Shown: piece by piece, positions 17,435-25,407 of the stretch
How positions within the stretch are numbered: the stretch's first letter is position 1
Layout: each line of letters opens with the position of its first letter
DNA from: JACVRW01 sp963814095
GTDB lineage: Bacteria > Actinomycetota > Thermoleophilia > Solirubrobacterales > Thermoleophilaceae
Length of the DNA: 64,000 nucleotides
Direction: 5' to 3'
NCBI GenBank assembly: GCA_963814095.1
Contig: CAWFBT010000005.1
Coordinates: forward strand, 228,356-292,355
Made by a program: the position numbers and the translations under genes
Notes under the pieces: model-generated
What the model was told of the DNA's origin: nothing
Databases searched by the model: none
Seen by the model: the letters and a program-made list of their open reading frames with translations, nothing else

Positions 17435-18345
17435 GGCTTGACCACCTCGGCGGTCTGGGTCTGCGCCCCGCGGCGCGTCAGCACCTGAACGATGTCGATC
17501 CGGCGCAGGTCGGCGAACGGGCGCAGATGGACGCGCTGGTAGATCTCGACCTCGTCGAGGTCGACGTCGGTCACGCGCCCGATCGGGATCCCGCGCGGGA
17601 ACAAAGACTCGCCGACCGAGGTCTTGAAGCCCGAGGTCACGACGATCGCGTTGTCGGTCACGCGCCCGCCGTGGACGAGGTCGAGCAGCAGGTCGCGCGG
17701 GTCGCCGACCTCGGGCCTGACGACACCCGCCGCGCCGGCCGGCATGACCTGCGCGCCGACCCCGATCGAGGCGTCCGTGACGAGCGTGACCTCGGAGGTG
17801 CCGTCGGTGACCTTCGTGATCTTGCCCGCCAGGCCGCCCGTGGCCGCGCCAGCGTCACCCGAAGCCGCCGCGATCACCGGCTGGTCGAGCTCGACGCCGT
17901 CGCTCGACCCCTTGTCGATCTTGATGCTCGAGTACCAGACGTTCGGAGCCCGGGCGATCACACGCGCGGTGACGGGCTCGGTGCCCCGGGGGAAGCCCTC
18001 CTCCTTCTGGAGCCCGACCAGCCCCTTGAGCTGCGCGGCGTCGCGCTGCGCCGTGCGCGTGCGCGCGAGCTCCGAGCGCAGCTCGTCGACCTCGCGCTCG
18101 AGCGCGGCGTTCTTGTCCTTTGCATCGACCGTGTCTCCGACCCAGCCGAACAGGTCGCGCACCGGCTTGAGCGCGCGGCTGGCGCCTGTCTCGACCGGCG
18201 CGAACGCCTCCTGCGCGCCGCGCTGGAGATTGTGGAAGAAGCCCCCGCCCGACTCGCCGAAGTAGGCGGTCAGGATGGCGATAGACAGCACGAGGAAGAC
18301 GACGAGCCCTGCCCGCCGCCTGCGGATCGCCTTCCTGTCGTACAC
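17431..18345 (-). CDS. mreC: Rod-shape-determining protein MreC
   Basis: A 304-residue protein with a short cytoplasmic N-terminus, one membrane helix (AGLVVFLVLSIAILTAYFG), a coiled-coil region (NAALEREVDELRSELARTRTAQRDAAQLKGL) and a beta-rich C-terminal domain (VTARVIARAPNVWYSSIKIDKGSSDGV, VMPAGAAGVVRPEVG, VTSGFKTSVGESLFPRGIPIGRVTDVD). This order matches MreC, the scaffold of the elongasome. It lies 27 bases after mreB. Confidence 0.92.
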   Translation of the reverse strand: MYDRKAIRRRRAGLVVFLVLSIAILTAYFGESGGGFFHNLQRGAQEAFAPVETGASRALKPVRDLFGWVGDTVDAKDKNAALEREVDELRSELARTRTAQRDAAQLKGLVGLQKEEGFPRGTEPVTARVIARAPNVWYSSIKIDKGSSDGVELDQPVIAAASGDAGAATGGLAGKITKVTDGTSEVTLVTDASIGVGAQVMPAGAAGVVRPEVGDPRDLLLDLVHGGRVTDNAIVVTSGFKTSVGESLFPRGIPIGRVTDVDLDEVEIYQRVHLRPFADLRRIDIVQVLTRRGAQTQTAEVVKP

Positions 18346-18372
18346 GCTTCGCGCCCTCCAGGGCCGCGGCGC

Positions 18373-19419
18373 TTACCGCCGCCGGCTCGTTCGGGAATTC
18401 TTGTTGGCGCGGTGGATGGCCTCGAACTCCTCGAGGCTGCGGCCGGAGCCCACCGCCACGCACGTGAGCGGCGACTCGGCCAGGTGTGCGGGCATCTGGG
18501 TCTCGTCGCGCAGGCGCTCGTCGAGCCCCTGCAGCAGCGCACCCCCGCCGGCGAGCATGATGCCGCGGTCCATGATGTCCGAGGCGAGCTCGGGCGGGGT
18601 GCGATCGAGTGTCTCCTTGACCGCGTCGATGATCTGCTGGAGCGGCTCCTCGAGGGCCATGCGGACCTCCTCGCTCGTCAGCACGATCGTCTTGGGAAGC
18701 CCCGAGACGAGGTCGCGTCCGCGGATCTCCGCCTGGACCTCCTCCTCGAGGGGGAAGGCCGAGCCGATCTCGAGCTTGACCTCCTCCGAAGTCTGCTGTC
18801 CGATCATCAGCTTGTACTCGCGCTTGACGTAGTTGATGATCGCCTCGTCGAGCTCGTCGCCGCCGATGCGAATCGACTGGGACACGACGATGCCGCCGAG
18901 CGAAATCACCGCAACTTCGCTCGTGCCGCCGCCGATGTCGACGACCATGTTGCCCGTCGGCTCGCCGACCGGAAGCCCCGCGCCGATTGCCGCGGCCATC
19001 GGCTCCTCGATCAGATAGGCCTGGCGCGCGCCTGCACTCAGGCAGGCCTCCTCCACCGCGCGCTTCTCAACCCCTGTGACGCCCGACGGAACGCACACCA
19101 CCACGCGCGGATGCGCCCAGCGGTTCTGGTGCACCTTCTGGATGAAGTGGCGCAGCATCTGCTCGGTCACGTCGAAGTCGGCGATCACGCCGTCCTTCAG
19201 GGGACGGATCGCCTGGATCGTGCCGGGAGTGCGCCCGAGCATCCGCTTGGCCTCGATCCCCACCGCATGCACCTCGCTGGTGCGCGAGTCGATCGCGACC
19301 ACCGAGGGCTCCGAGAGCACGATGCCGCGGCCGCGCACGTAGACGAGCGTGTTGGCGGTCCCCAGATCGACGGCCATGTCACGGCCGCCCATCCCGGTGA
19401 GATACGAGAAAAAGCCCAT
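18373..19419 (-). CDS. mreB: Actin-like cell-shape protein MreB
   Basis: A 348-residue bacterial actin. The start is set at the ATG at 19419 (MGFFSYLTGMGGRDMAVDLG). Phosphate-1 DLGTANTLVYVRG, VVCVPSGVTGVEKRAV, IEEPMAAAIGAGLPV, phosphate-2 MVVDIGGGTSEVAVISLGG and the adenosine-binding GIMLAGGGALLQGLDERL are all present. It directs lateral wall synthesis and indicates a rod-shaped or once-rod lineage. It is the first gene of the mre-mrdA-rodA-rne cluster. Confidence 0.95.
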   Translation of the reverse strand: MGFFSYLTGMGGRDMAVDLGTANTLVYVRGRGIVLSEPSVVAIDSRTSEVHAVGIEAKRMLGRTPGTIQAIRPLKDGVIADFDVTEQMLRHFIQKVHQNRWAHPRVVVCVPSGVTGVEKRAVEEACLSAGARQAYLIEEPMAAAIGAGLPVGEPTGNMVVDIGGGTSEVAVISLGGIVVSQSIRIGGDELDEAIINYVKREYKLMIGQQTSEEVKLEIGSAFPLEEEVQAEIRGRDLVSGLPKTIVLTSEEVRMALEEPLQQIIDAVKETLDRTPPELASDIMDRGIMLAGGGALLQGLDERLRDETQMPAHLAESPLTCVAVGSGRSLEEFEAIHRANKNSRTSRRR

Positions 19420-19516
19420 TCGCGCTGTGGAGGTGAGGATAAGCGCCGGGGCGGAACGACACGTCTCGGCGCCGCACTGCAAGCGACGCCGGCGACGCCG
19501 CCGGCCGGCGCGCACC

Positions 19517-19545
19517 AGTCTAGCCGACGGATTCTGAGGCGCGAA
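19517..19545 (-). promoter_or_regulatory. Candidate mreB promoter
   Basis: On the minus strand TTCGCG (complement 19540-19545) lies 17 bases before TAGACT (complement 19517-19522), about 95 bases upstream of the mreB ATG. TAGACT also appears 9 bases before clpP in this window, which supports it as a -10 element. The -35 match is poor. The rest of the gap 19420-19605 shows nothing I recognise. Confidence 0.3.
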
Positions 19546-19605
19546 GCGGGTGCAGGGGGCCACCCGCCTGTGTCAGATCACACGAAATCGCTGCAAATTG
19601 CGGCG

Positions 19606-20142
19606 TCACCCGAGCAGGTCGGGAACGAGCCGCAGGAGGGCCGGGACCGGAAGGCCGACGACGTTCCAGTAGTCGCCCTCGATCTGCTCGACGAGCGCGG
19701 CGCCCTTGCCCTGGATCGCGTAGCCGCCGGCGCAGTCCCCCCACTCGCCGCGCGACAGGTACCAGTCGATCGTGTGCTCGTCGAGCTGGCGGAAGCGGAC
19801 GCGCGTGACGGCGACGTCGGTGCGCTCGCCCGCGGAGTCGCGCAGCGCCATGCCGCTCAACACCTCGTGCTCGCGGCCGGACAGCTCGCGCAGGAAGCGC
19901 TCGGCCTCGGCGGCGTCGCGCGGCTTGCCGAAGGTGCGGCCGTCCAGGACGACCGCAGTGTCGACGCCCAGCACGCGCTCGTCCTCGACGGCCCGCGCCT
20001 TGCGGCGCGCGTTTTCGAGCACGAGCGCTCGCGGCTCCCCCTCGCTCAGCTCCTCGACGTCCGGCATCTCGACGCGGAACTCGACGCCGAGCTGCTCGAG
20101 GATCGCCCGCCTGCGCGGTGAGCGTGAGGCGAGCACGAACAC
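19606..20142 (-). CDS. maf: Maf-family nucleoside triphosphate pyrophosphatase
   Basis: A 178-residue Maf protein: substrate loop LASRSPRRRAILEQLGVEF, ENARRKARAV, the catalytic-Asp segment VLGVDTAVVLDGRTFGKP, FRQLDEHTIDWYLSRGEWGDCAGGYAIQGKGA and the C-terminal GDYWNVVGLPVPAL. Maf enzymes hydrolyse dTTP, UTP or modified nucleotides to monophosphates (house-cleaning). The GTG start at 20142 lies 5 bases after the ndk stop, so the two nucleotide enzymes are co-transcribed. Confidence 0.92.
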   Translation of the reverse strand: MFVLASRSPRRRAILEQLGVEFRVEMPDVEELSEGEPRALVLENARRKARAVEDERVLGVDTAVVLDGRTFGKPRDAAEAERFLRELSGREHEVLSGMALRDSAGERTDVAVTRVRFRQLDEHTIDWYLSRGEWGDCAGGYAIQGKGAALVEQIEGDYWNVVGLPVPALLRLVPDLLG

Positions 20143-20147
20143 GAGCG

Positions 20148-20558
20148 TCAGCCCTGGAGGTCGGGGAAGAAGAGCCCGATCTCGCGCGTGGCCGACTCGT
20201 TCGAGTCAGAGCCGTGCACGAGGTTCGTCTGGACCTCGAGGCCGTGGTCTCCACGGATCGACCCGGGCGCGGCCTCGAGCGGGTTCGTTGCGCCGATCAC
20301 CTGACGCGCGGCGATCACCGCCTCATGCCCCTCGAGCACCAGCGCGACCAGCGGCCCGCCCGTGATGAACTCGACGAGGTCGCCGAAGAACGGCCTCTCG
20401 GCGTGCTCGGCGTAGTGCTGCTCGGCGTGGTCGGTGGTGACCGTCATGTGCCTCATCGCGACGATCGTCAGGCCCTTGCGCTCGAAGCGGGCGATGATCT
20501 CCCCGGTCAGCCCACGCGCGAAGGCATCGGGCTTGACCAGGATCAGGGTCCGGTCCAT
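20148..20558 (-). CDS. ndk: Nucleoside diphosphate kinase
   Basis: A 136-residue NDK: MDRTLILVKPDAFARGLTGEI (nucleotide-binding start), NPLEAAPGSIRGDHGLEVQTN and the catalytic His in LVHGSDSNESA. It equilibrates NDPs and NTPs through a phosphohistidine. An AGGAG ribosome site precedes the ATG. In actinobacteria ndk usually follows folC; here folC ends at 30851 and about 10 kb of iron-uptake and other genes lies between. Confidence 0.95.
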   Translation of the reverse strand: MDRTLILVKPDAFARGLTGEIIARFERKGLTIVAMRHMTVTTDHAEQHYAEHAERPFFGDLVEFITGGPLVALVLEGHEAVIAARQVIGATNPLEAAPGSIRGDHGLEVQTNLVHGSDSNESATREIGLFFPDLQG

Positions 20559-20606
20559 TGGTCTCCTCTCGAGGGTTCACGGGCGACGGCCTCCCGCCGC
20601 GCGGGC

Positions 20607-20620
20607 GTAGGCTAGCCTCA
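20607..20620 (+). promoter_or_regulatory. DtxR/IdeR-like iron box 1 (ExbB-like operon)
   Basis: GTAGGCTAGCCTCA keeps the pattern TTAGG-N4-CCTAA with two changes and contains a perfect AGGCT/AGCCT palindrome. It matches 12 of 19 positions of the DtxR consensus. It lies 8 bases before the GTG of the ExbB-like gene and overlaps a -10-like TAGGCT. Weakest of the five boxes, supported by the others nearby. Confidence 0.6.
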
Positions 20621-20628
20621 CGCGCTTC

Positions 20629-21469
20629 GTGCCCCTCTTTGCGGACGTCGAGAACGATGTGATCTTCGAGATCGCGGAGGCGCTCCGGGTGCCGGTGCTG
20701 ATCCTCACGGTGCTCGCCCTCGCGGTCGTGCTCGTGGAGCTGGGTGGCTTCTTCGTCGAGCTGTCGCGCCGGCGCCGGCGCGACATCGTGCGGCTCAGGA
20801 GCGTCGCGGAGAGCACCCGCCGAGTGCTCGTCGAGGGCGGCGGCGCCGAGCGGGCGCGCAGGGAGCTCTCGTCCGTGGCGTGGAGCGTCTCGATGGGGCG
20901 GACGCTCGCGCGGCTCGTGGACGACTGGGGCAGGCCCGATGCCGAGAGCATGATGTCCAAGGCCCTGGTCGAGCACGACTTCGTCTCGTTGCGGCGGCTC
21001 GAGCGCACGCGCATCCTCGTGCGCGCCGGTCCCGCGCTCGGCCTCATGGGAACGCTGATCCCGCTCTCCCCCGCCCTGGCCGGCCTCGCCGCCGGCGACG
21101 TCCAGGAACTCTCCGAGAACCTGCGCGTCGCCTTCAGCGTGACCGTCATCGGGCTGCTGATCGGGGCGATCGCCTTCGGCATCTCGCTGGTGCGCGACCG
21201 GCTCTACTCGCAGGACCTCTCGGACCTCGAGTTCGTTGCGAACCGGCTCACCTCCACCGGCCCGCTGATCGAGGTGTCGGCCCCGGAGGAGGACAAGAAG
21301 AAGGACGACGGCGGAGGCGAAGAAGGACGAGGCCAAGACGGCCGACGCCAAGACGGAGAAGAAGGAAGGCGAGCCGGAGAAGAAGCCGGAGGAGCAGCCC
21401 ACCGTCACCGCGGCGGCGCCGCCCGCGAACCCCGCGCCAGGGACCGACAAGGAGGCGTCCAGCTCATGA
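20629..21469 (+). CDS. MotA/TolQ/ExbB-type proton channel protein (frameshift before its charged tail)
   Basis: Starts at GTG 20629. A first membrane helix (VPVLILTVLALAVVLVELGG), a cytoplasmic loop, and the paired helices RAGPALGLMGTLIPLSPALAG and NLRVAFSVTVIGLLIGAIAFGIS match the ExbB/TolQ/MotA channel fold. After EDKKKDDG the frame becomes Gly/Arg junk and would run into the next gene. One base removed near 21305 instead gives a Lys/Glu/Pro tail (EAKKDEAKTADAKTEKKEG...) that stops at 21467-21469, overlapping the ATG of the DUF2149 gene. I therefore treat these as two genes with one extra base. It probably powers an iron-related surface process. Confidence 0.75.
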
Positions 21470-21795
21470 TCAAGGTCAACAGCCGTGCCCGGCGACACGC
21501 GGATCGCGGCGGCGACCCGCTCGACGGTCTCGTCAACCTGTTCGACCTCGGCATCGTGCTCGCGGTCGCCTTTCTGCTCGCGGCGCTCTCCTCGCTGCAG
21601 CTCTCCGACCTGCTCACCGACCAGGACGTGACCGTCGTGCGCTCGGGTCAGGGTGAGAACACGGTGATCGTCAAGCAGGGCCAGCGCGTCGAGACGGTGC
21701 GGCTGCAGGGCCGGCGGGTCGTAGGCGAGGGCAGCCGGATCGGCTCGGTCTACCGCCTCGAAGACGGCCGGACCGTGTTCGTCGAGCGCCCCTGA
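21466..21795 (+). CDS. DUF2149-family ExbD-like membrane protein
   Basis: A 109-residue protein: short basic N-terminus (MIKVNSRARRHADRGGDPLDG), one membrane helix (LGIVLAVAFLLAALSSLQL), and a small extracytoplasmic beta domain (DQDVTVVRSGQGENTVIVKQ to RTVFVERP). This single-span layout parallels ExbD/TolR. DUF2149 proteins occur beside ExbB-like channels, as here. The start ATG overlaps the ExbB tail stop in ATGA. It converges on hugZ at 21803. Confidence 0.75.
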   Translation: MIKVNSRARRHADRGGDPLDGLVNLFDLGIVLAVAFLLAALSSLQLSDLLTDQDVTVVRSGQGENTVIVKQGQRVETVRLQGRRVVGEGSRIGSVYRLEDGRTVFVERP

Positions 21796-21802
21796 GCGGA
21801 GC

Positions 21803-22624
21803 TCACTCGCCGCGCGCGCGGCGCGCGAGCACGACGGTTGCGGCGCGCAGCTGAGCGGGCTCGCTCAGCATCTCGTCGAAGGGGATGCGCGTGCCCGCCG
21901 GACCCCGCTCTGTGTCGAGATCGAGGTCGAGTCCGTAGCGGTCGATCGAGACACAGGTGGCGGCACTGGCGTCGGGATAGCCGCCAAGCGCCCGCGCCAT
22001 CGACAACAGCGCGTCGGCGTGGTCCTCGTTGAGGTGCGCGACGGCGCCGATCGCGGCGCGCACAACCGGGTCGAGCTCTGCCGCGGCGTAGGACTCGGCA
22101 TCGACGGTGTCCATGCGGCCGTAGCCGCCGACCCAGCGCACGCGCTCCACGCGCAGCACCCACAGCGAGAAGTCCCGGAAGTTCATGTACGCCTTGGCGG
22201 ACGGCACCGCCTCGACGTAGGCCTCCTGCGCGATCTCGGCCAGCTCGGGACCGGGTCGCTCGGCCGTGCCGGCGAGCGTGACACGGCCGCTCGCGAGCAC
22301 GTCGTCGCGCGGGTGCGGGTCGGCCACCACCAGGCTCGCGCGCGGGTCGCGCTCGAGGTTGCGCGCGTGTTCGGCGAGCCGCGAGACGAACAGCACCGGC
22401 GAGCCGTGCTCGAGGCTCCCGAAGGCGACCAGCGAGGCCCAGGGGAAGCCGTCGTCGCTGTGGGTGGCGAGCGTGCCGACGTTCGTGGAGGCCACGAGCG
22501 CCCGCGCCTCCTCGGCGGGCGTGCGGCGCGGCGCCGGGGCCGTCTCCTCGAGCGGCGGAGGCGGCACCGGGGGCTTGCCTGGGACATCGTGCTCGAAGGC
22601 GGGAGGGGTCACGCTGTCGCTCAT
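21803..22624 (-). CDS. HugZ/HutZ-type heme-utilisation protein (flavin-reductase-like plus DUF2470)
   Basis: A 273-residue protein. After a Pro-rich N-terminus, the split-barrel domain reads ALVASTNVGTLATHSDDGFPWASLVAFGSLEHGSPVLFVSRLAEHARNLERDPRASLVV (pyridoxamine-oxidase-like). The C-terminal DUF2470 helix-rich domain has VAHLNEDHADALLSMARALGGY. This pair is the HugZ/HutZ architecture of heme-degrading proteins that release iron in the cytoplasm. It is divergent from the heme-type ABC operon, and two iron boxes lie between the two starts. An AGGAGA ribosome site precedes the ATG. Confidence 0.83.
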   Translation of the reverse strand: MSDSVTPPAFEHDVPGKPPVPPPPLEETAPAPRRTPAEEARALVASTNVGTLATHSDDGFPWASLVAFGSLEHGSPVLFVSRLAEHARNLERDPRASLVVADPHPRDDVLASGRVTLAGTAERPGPELAEIAQEAYVEAVPSAKAYMNFRDFSLWVLRVERVRWVGGYGRMDTVDAESYAAAELDPVVRAAIGAVAHLNEDHADALLSMARALGGYPDASAATCVSIDRYGLDLDLDTERGPAGTRIPFDEMLSEPAQLRAATVVLARRARGE

Positions 22625-22670
22625 CGGTCTCCTGTCGTGGGCGCCTCGGGGCCATGCGCCGCAGCGCGGC

Positions 22671-22686
22671 GTTAGGTTACCCTAAC
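22671..22686. promoter_or_regulatory. DtxR/IdeR-like iron box 2
   Basis: GTTAGG-TTAC-CCTAAC, a perfect inverted repeat with 6-base arms. The extended site matches 14 of 19 consensus positions. It lies between hugZ (start 22624) and the binding-protein gene (start 22722) and can serve both. Confidence 0.82.
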
Positions 22687-22690
22687 TCCT

Positions 22691-22706
22691 CTTAGGCTTC
22701 CCTAAT
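22691..22706. promoter_or_regulatory. DtxR/IdeR-like iron box 3
   Basis: CTTAGG-CTTC-CCTAAT, inner arms TTAGG/CCTAA, centred 20 bases (about two helical turns) from box 2, so two repressor dimers could bind side by side. It includes a -10-like TAGGCT upstream of the operon start at 22722. Confidence 0.8.
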
Positions 22707-22721
22707 CGACCGAGGAACCGC

Positions 22722-23588
22722 ATGTCATCCGTAGCTCGCTGGACCGCCTGCCTCGCCGCAGTGCTGCTCCTCACGGCGCTGGCCGGGCCGGCGGCCGCCG
22801 CTCCGCCGAAGCGAATCGTCGCGCTCACCCCGTTCACCGCCAACACGCTCGTGGAGCTCGGCGTACGGCCTATCGCGATCGGCCAGTCCCCGGGCGGGCG
22901 CTCGCGCTTCGACAGCTCGCTCCGCAACGTTCGCTCGCTCCCGCTCGCGCACCCGAACGGACCCAACATGGAGCAGCTGGCGAGCCTGCGCCCGGGACTC
23001 GTGTTCTCGTCGCCGACCTGGCGGAAGGGCGCGCGCACGATGCGCAGCCTCGACATCCGCGTCGAGGAGTCCGACCCGCGCTACGGCCGTGACCTGGGCG
23101 ACAGCATCGAGGAGGTCGCCGGCATCGTCGACCGCGAGGCCGCCGGGCGGCGCCTGATCCGCCGGATCCAGGGCAAGCTGGCGCGCGCGACGGCCGGTTA
23201 CAAGAGCAGGCCGCGGGTGATGCTCGTCCTCGGCGTCGGGCGCACGCCCTACGTGTTCCTGCCGAACAGCTGGGGCGGCGACCTCCTGCAGCGCGCAGGC
23301 GCGCGACTCGTGACGGCGGGCGCGGAGTCGGCGAGCGGGTTCGCGCGCATCTCGGACGAGGTCGTCGTGAAAGAGGATCCGGACATCATCATCGGCGTCC
23401 CGCACGCGCGTGCCGACGACCTCGACGGGATCCGCCGCTACATGGAGTCCAACCAGACCTGGAAGCTGACGAGCGCCGGCCAGAACGACCGCATCTACGT
23501 CTCGGGCGACGACTCGCTGCTGCAGGCCGACATCGACATCGCGGAGACGATCGACCGCGTCCGCACGCGCTACCTCAAGAACAAGTAG
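22722..23588 (+). CDS. Heme/siderophore-type ABC transporter substrate-binding protein
   Basis: A 288-residue BtuF/FecB/HmuT-type binding protein: signal peptide (WTACLAAVLLLTALAGPAAAA), KRIVALTPFTANTLVELGVRPIAIGQSPGG, MEQLASLRPGLVFSSPTW, the long linking helix, and DIIIGVPHARADDLDG. It would capture heme or a ferric chelate outside the membrane. Unusually, the signal ends in an AAA-type cleavage site and has no lipobox cysteine, so it is predicted to be released or envelope-retained rather than lipid-anchored. It heads a five-gene operon under iron boxes 2 and 3. Heme is inferred from the HtaA and HugZ neighbours. Confidence 0.82.
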   Translation: MSSVARWTACLAAVLLLTALAGPAAAAPPKRIVALTPFTANTLVELGVRPIAIGQSPGGRSRFDSSLRNVRSLPLAHPNGPNMEQLASLRPGLVFSSPTWRKGARTMRSLDIRVEESDPRYGRDLGDSIEEVAGIVDREAAGRRLIRRIQGKLARATAGYKSRPRVMLVLGVGRTPYVFLPNSWGGDLLQRAGARLVTAGAESASGFARISDEVVVKEDPDIIIGVPHARADDLDGIRRYMESNQTWKLTSAGQNDRIYVSGDDSLLQADIDIAETIDRVRTRYLKNK

Positions 23589-24574
23589 TGGTCGCGCGCC
23601 GGGCACTCGTGGTCGCGGCGCTCGTGGTCGCGCTGCTCGCGAGCATCGGCGCCTCGCTCGCGCTCGGCGCAATCGATATCCCGTTCAGCCAGGTCGTCGA
23701 CGTGATGACGGGTGGCGGCGAGGAGGGTCCCGCCAAGCAGATCCTGCTGCAGCTGCGCCTGCCGCGGACGGTCGACGCGATCCTGGTCGGCGCCGCGCTC
23801 GGGGTCGCCGGCGCGATGCTGCAGGGCGCGCTCGCCAACCCGCTCGCCTCGCCGGACGTGATCGGGGTCACGGCCGGCGCCGGCTTCGGCGCGGTCCTGA
23901 TCCTGCTCGCCTTCCCCGGCTCGATCGCATTGCTGCCGGTCGGGGCGCTCGCGTTCGGCCTGCTCGCCGCGACGCTCGTCTTCGTGGTCGCCTGGATCGG
24001 CCCGGACGGGGGCGGCGTCGGCCGGCTGATCCTGGCCGGGATCGCGATCGCCGCGCTCTTCGCCGCCGGCACCACCGGCCTCATGACGGCCTACCCGGAC
24101 CGCGTCCAGTCGGCGGTGTTCTTCCTCGCGGGCGGACTCGTGTCGGATGGCTGGGAGGAGATGCGTGCGATCTGGCCGTACTTCGCGGTCGGCTTCGCGA
24201 TCGCGGTCTGCCTGATCCGGCCGCTCGACCGGCTCGCGCTCGGCGACGACGTCGCGGCCTCGCTCGGCACGCGGCCGCGCCTGATCCGCCTCACCGCCGG
24301 AGCCTCGGCGGCGCTCCTTGCCGCCGCGTCTGCGGCGATTGCCGGCCTGCTCGGGTTCCTCGGCCTGGTGGTGCCGCACGTGGTGCGCATGGCGGGCGGC
24401 ACCGCGAGCCATGGCTTCGTCGTGCCCGTCTCGGCGCTCGGCGGCGCGGCGCTACTCGTGGCGGGCGACACGCTCGCGCGCACGGCGAAGCCGCCGCTCG
24501 AGCTGCCCGTCGGGCCGTTCATGGTCGTGATCGGCGTGCCGATGTTCCTGTGGCTCCTGCGGAAGGCGGTCTGA
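23588..24574 (+). CDS. FecCD-type ABC transporter permease
   Basis: A 328-residue polytopic permease of the heme/B12/siderophore class. Family signatures are LRLPRTVDAILVGAALGVAGAMLQGALANPLASPDVIGVTAGAG near the N-terminus, LAGIAIAALF, and GLLGFLGLVVPHVVRMAGG with the C-terminal GDTLART...ELPVGPFMVVIGVPMFLWLL. The GTG start shares a base with the preceding TAG. It forms the membrane channel with the ATPase encoded next. Confidence 0.9.
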   Translation: MVARRALVVAALVVALLASIGASLALGAIDIPFSQVVDVMTGGGEEGPAKQILLQLRLPRTVDAILVGAALGVAGAMLQGALANPLASPDVIGVTAGAGFGAVLILLAFPGSIALLPVGALAFGLLAATLVFVVAWIGPDGGGVGRLILAGIAIAALFAAGTTGLMTAYPDRVQSAVFFLAGGLVSDGWEEMRAIWPYFAVGFAIAVCLIRPLDRLALGDDVAASLGTRPRLIRLTAGASAALLAAASAAIAGLLGFLGLVVPHVVRMAGGTASHGFVVPVSALGGAALLVAGDTLARTAKPPLELPVGPFMVVIGVPMFLWLLRKAV

Positions 24575-25407
24575 TGGCCCGCCCCGTGCTCGACGAGTCC
24601 GCGCCGCCGCTCGAGGTGAGCGGCCTCGAGGTGGAGATCTCCGGCACCCCGATCCTGCACGGCGCCGACCTGCGCATCGATCGCGGCGAGCTGGTGGCCG
24701 TCGTCGGGCCGAACGGCGCCGGCAAGTCCACGCTCGCGCGCAGCGCGGCCGGGCTGCAGAAGCACGCCGCCGGCGAGGTGCGCTGGATGGGCCAGGACGT
24801 TCGCCGGCTGCGCGGCCGTGCGCTGGCGAGGATCCGCGCATTCGTGCCGCAGCGCCCGCGCGTCCCAGCCGGCGTGACCGTGCGCGACGCGGTGCGGATC
24901 GGCCGCTCGGCGCACATCGGCCCTCTGCAGCGCGCGACCCATTCGGATCGCGACGCCGTCGAGCGCGCAATGGAGCGCGCCGGCGTCACGCGCTTCGCCG
25001 AGCGCATGCTCACGACGCTGTCGGGCGGCGAGCTGCAGCGCGTGCAGATCGCCGTCGGGCTCGCCCAGGAGGCGCCCGTCCTGATGGCCGACGAGCCGAC
25101 CTCGCACCTCGACCTGGGCGCCACCGTCAGCGTGGCCCGGCTGCTCCGCCGGCTGGCAAACGACGGCCTCGCCGTCTTCCTCGTCGTCCACGACCTGGCA
25201 CTCGCCGCGGCGGTCGCCGACAAGGTCGTGGTCATGTCGCGGGGGCGCTCGGTCGCCGCCGGTCCTCCGGCCGACGTCCTCGTGCGCGAGCGGCTCGCAG
25301 ACGTCTGGGACGTGGACGCCGAGCTCGACACGGGCTCACTTGGACAGACCGCGCTGCGCGTCGCGTGGCTCGGTGATGAAAACGACAGAAGGGGAACCGC
25401 CGGATGA
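24574..25407 (+). CDS. Heme/iron ABC transporter ATP-binding protein
   Basis: A 277-residue ABC ATPase starting at ATG 24574 (TGATG junction with the permease). Walker A GPNGAGKST, signature LSGGELQRVQIAVGLAQ, Walker B VLMADEPTSHLDLG, H-loop VVHDLALAA are all intact. It resembles HmuV/FhuC/BtuD ATPases and drives uptake through the FecCD-type permease. It overlaps the HtaA-domain gene by ATGA at 25404-25407. Confidence 0.92.
   Translation: MARPVLDESAPPLEVSGLEVEISGTPILHGADLRIDRGELVAVVGPNGAGKSTLARSAAGLQKHAAGEVRWMGQDVRRLRGRALARIRAFVPQRPRVPAGVTVRDAVRIGRSAHIGPLQRATHSDRDAVERAMERAGVTRFAERMLTTLSGGELQRVQIAVGLAQEAPVLMADEPTSHLDLGATVSVARLLRRLANDGLAVFLVVHDLALAAAVADKVVVMSRGRSVAAGPPADVLVRERLADVWDVDAELDTGSLGQTALRVAWLGDENDRRGTAG

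Noticed and set aside
17527..20121. Very long plus-strand frame across mreC, mreB and maf
   Set aside because: All three minus-strand genes have full family motifs; the plus frame has none.
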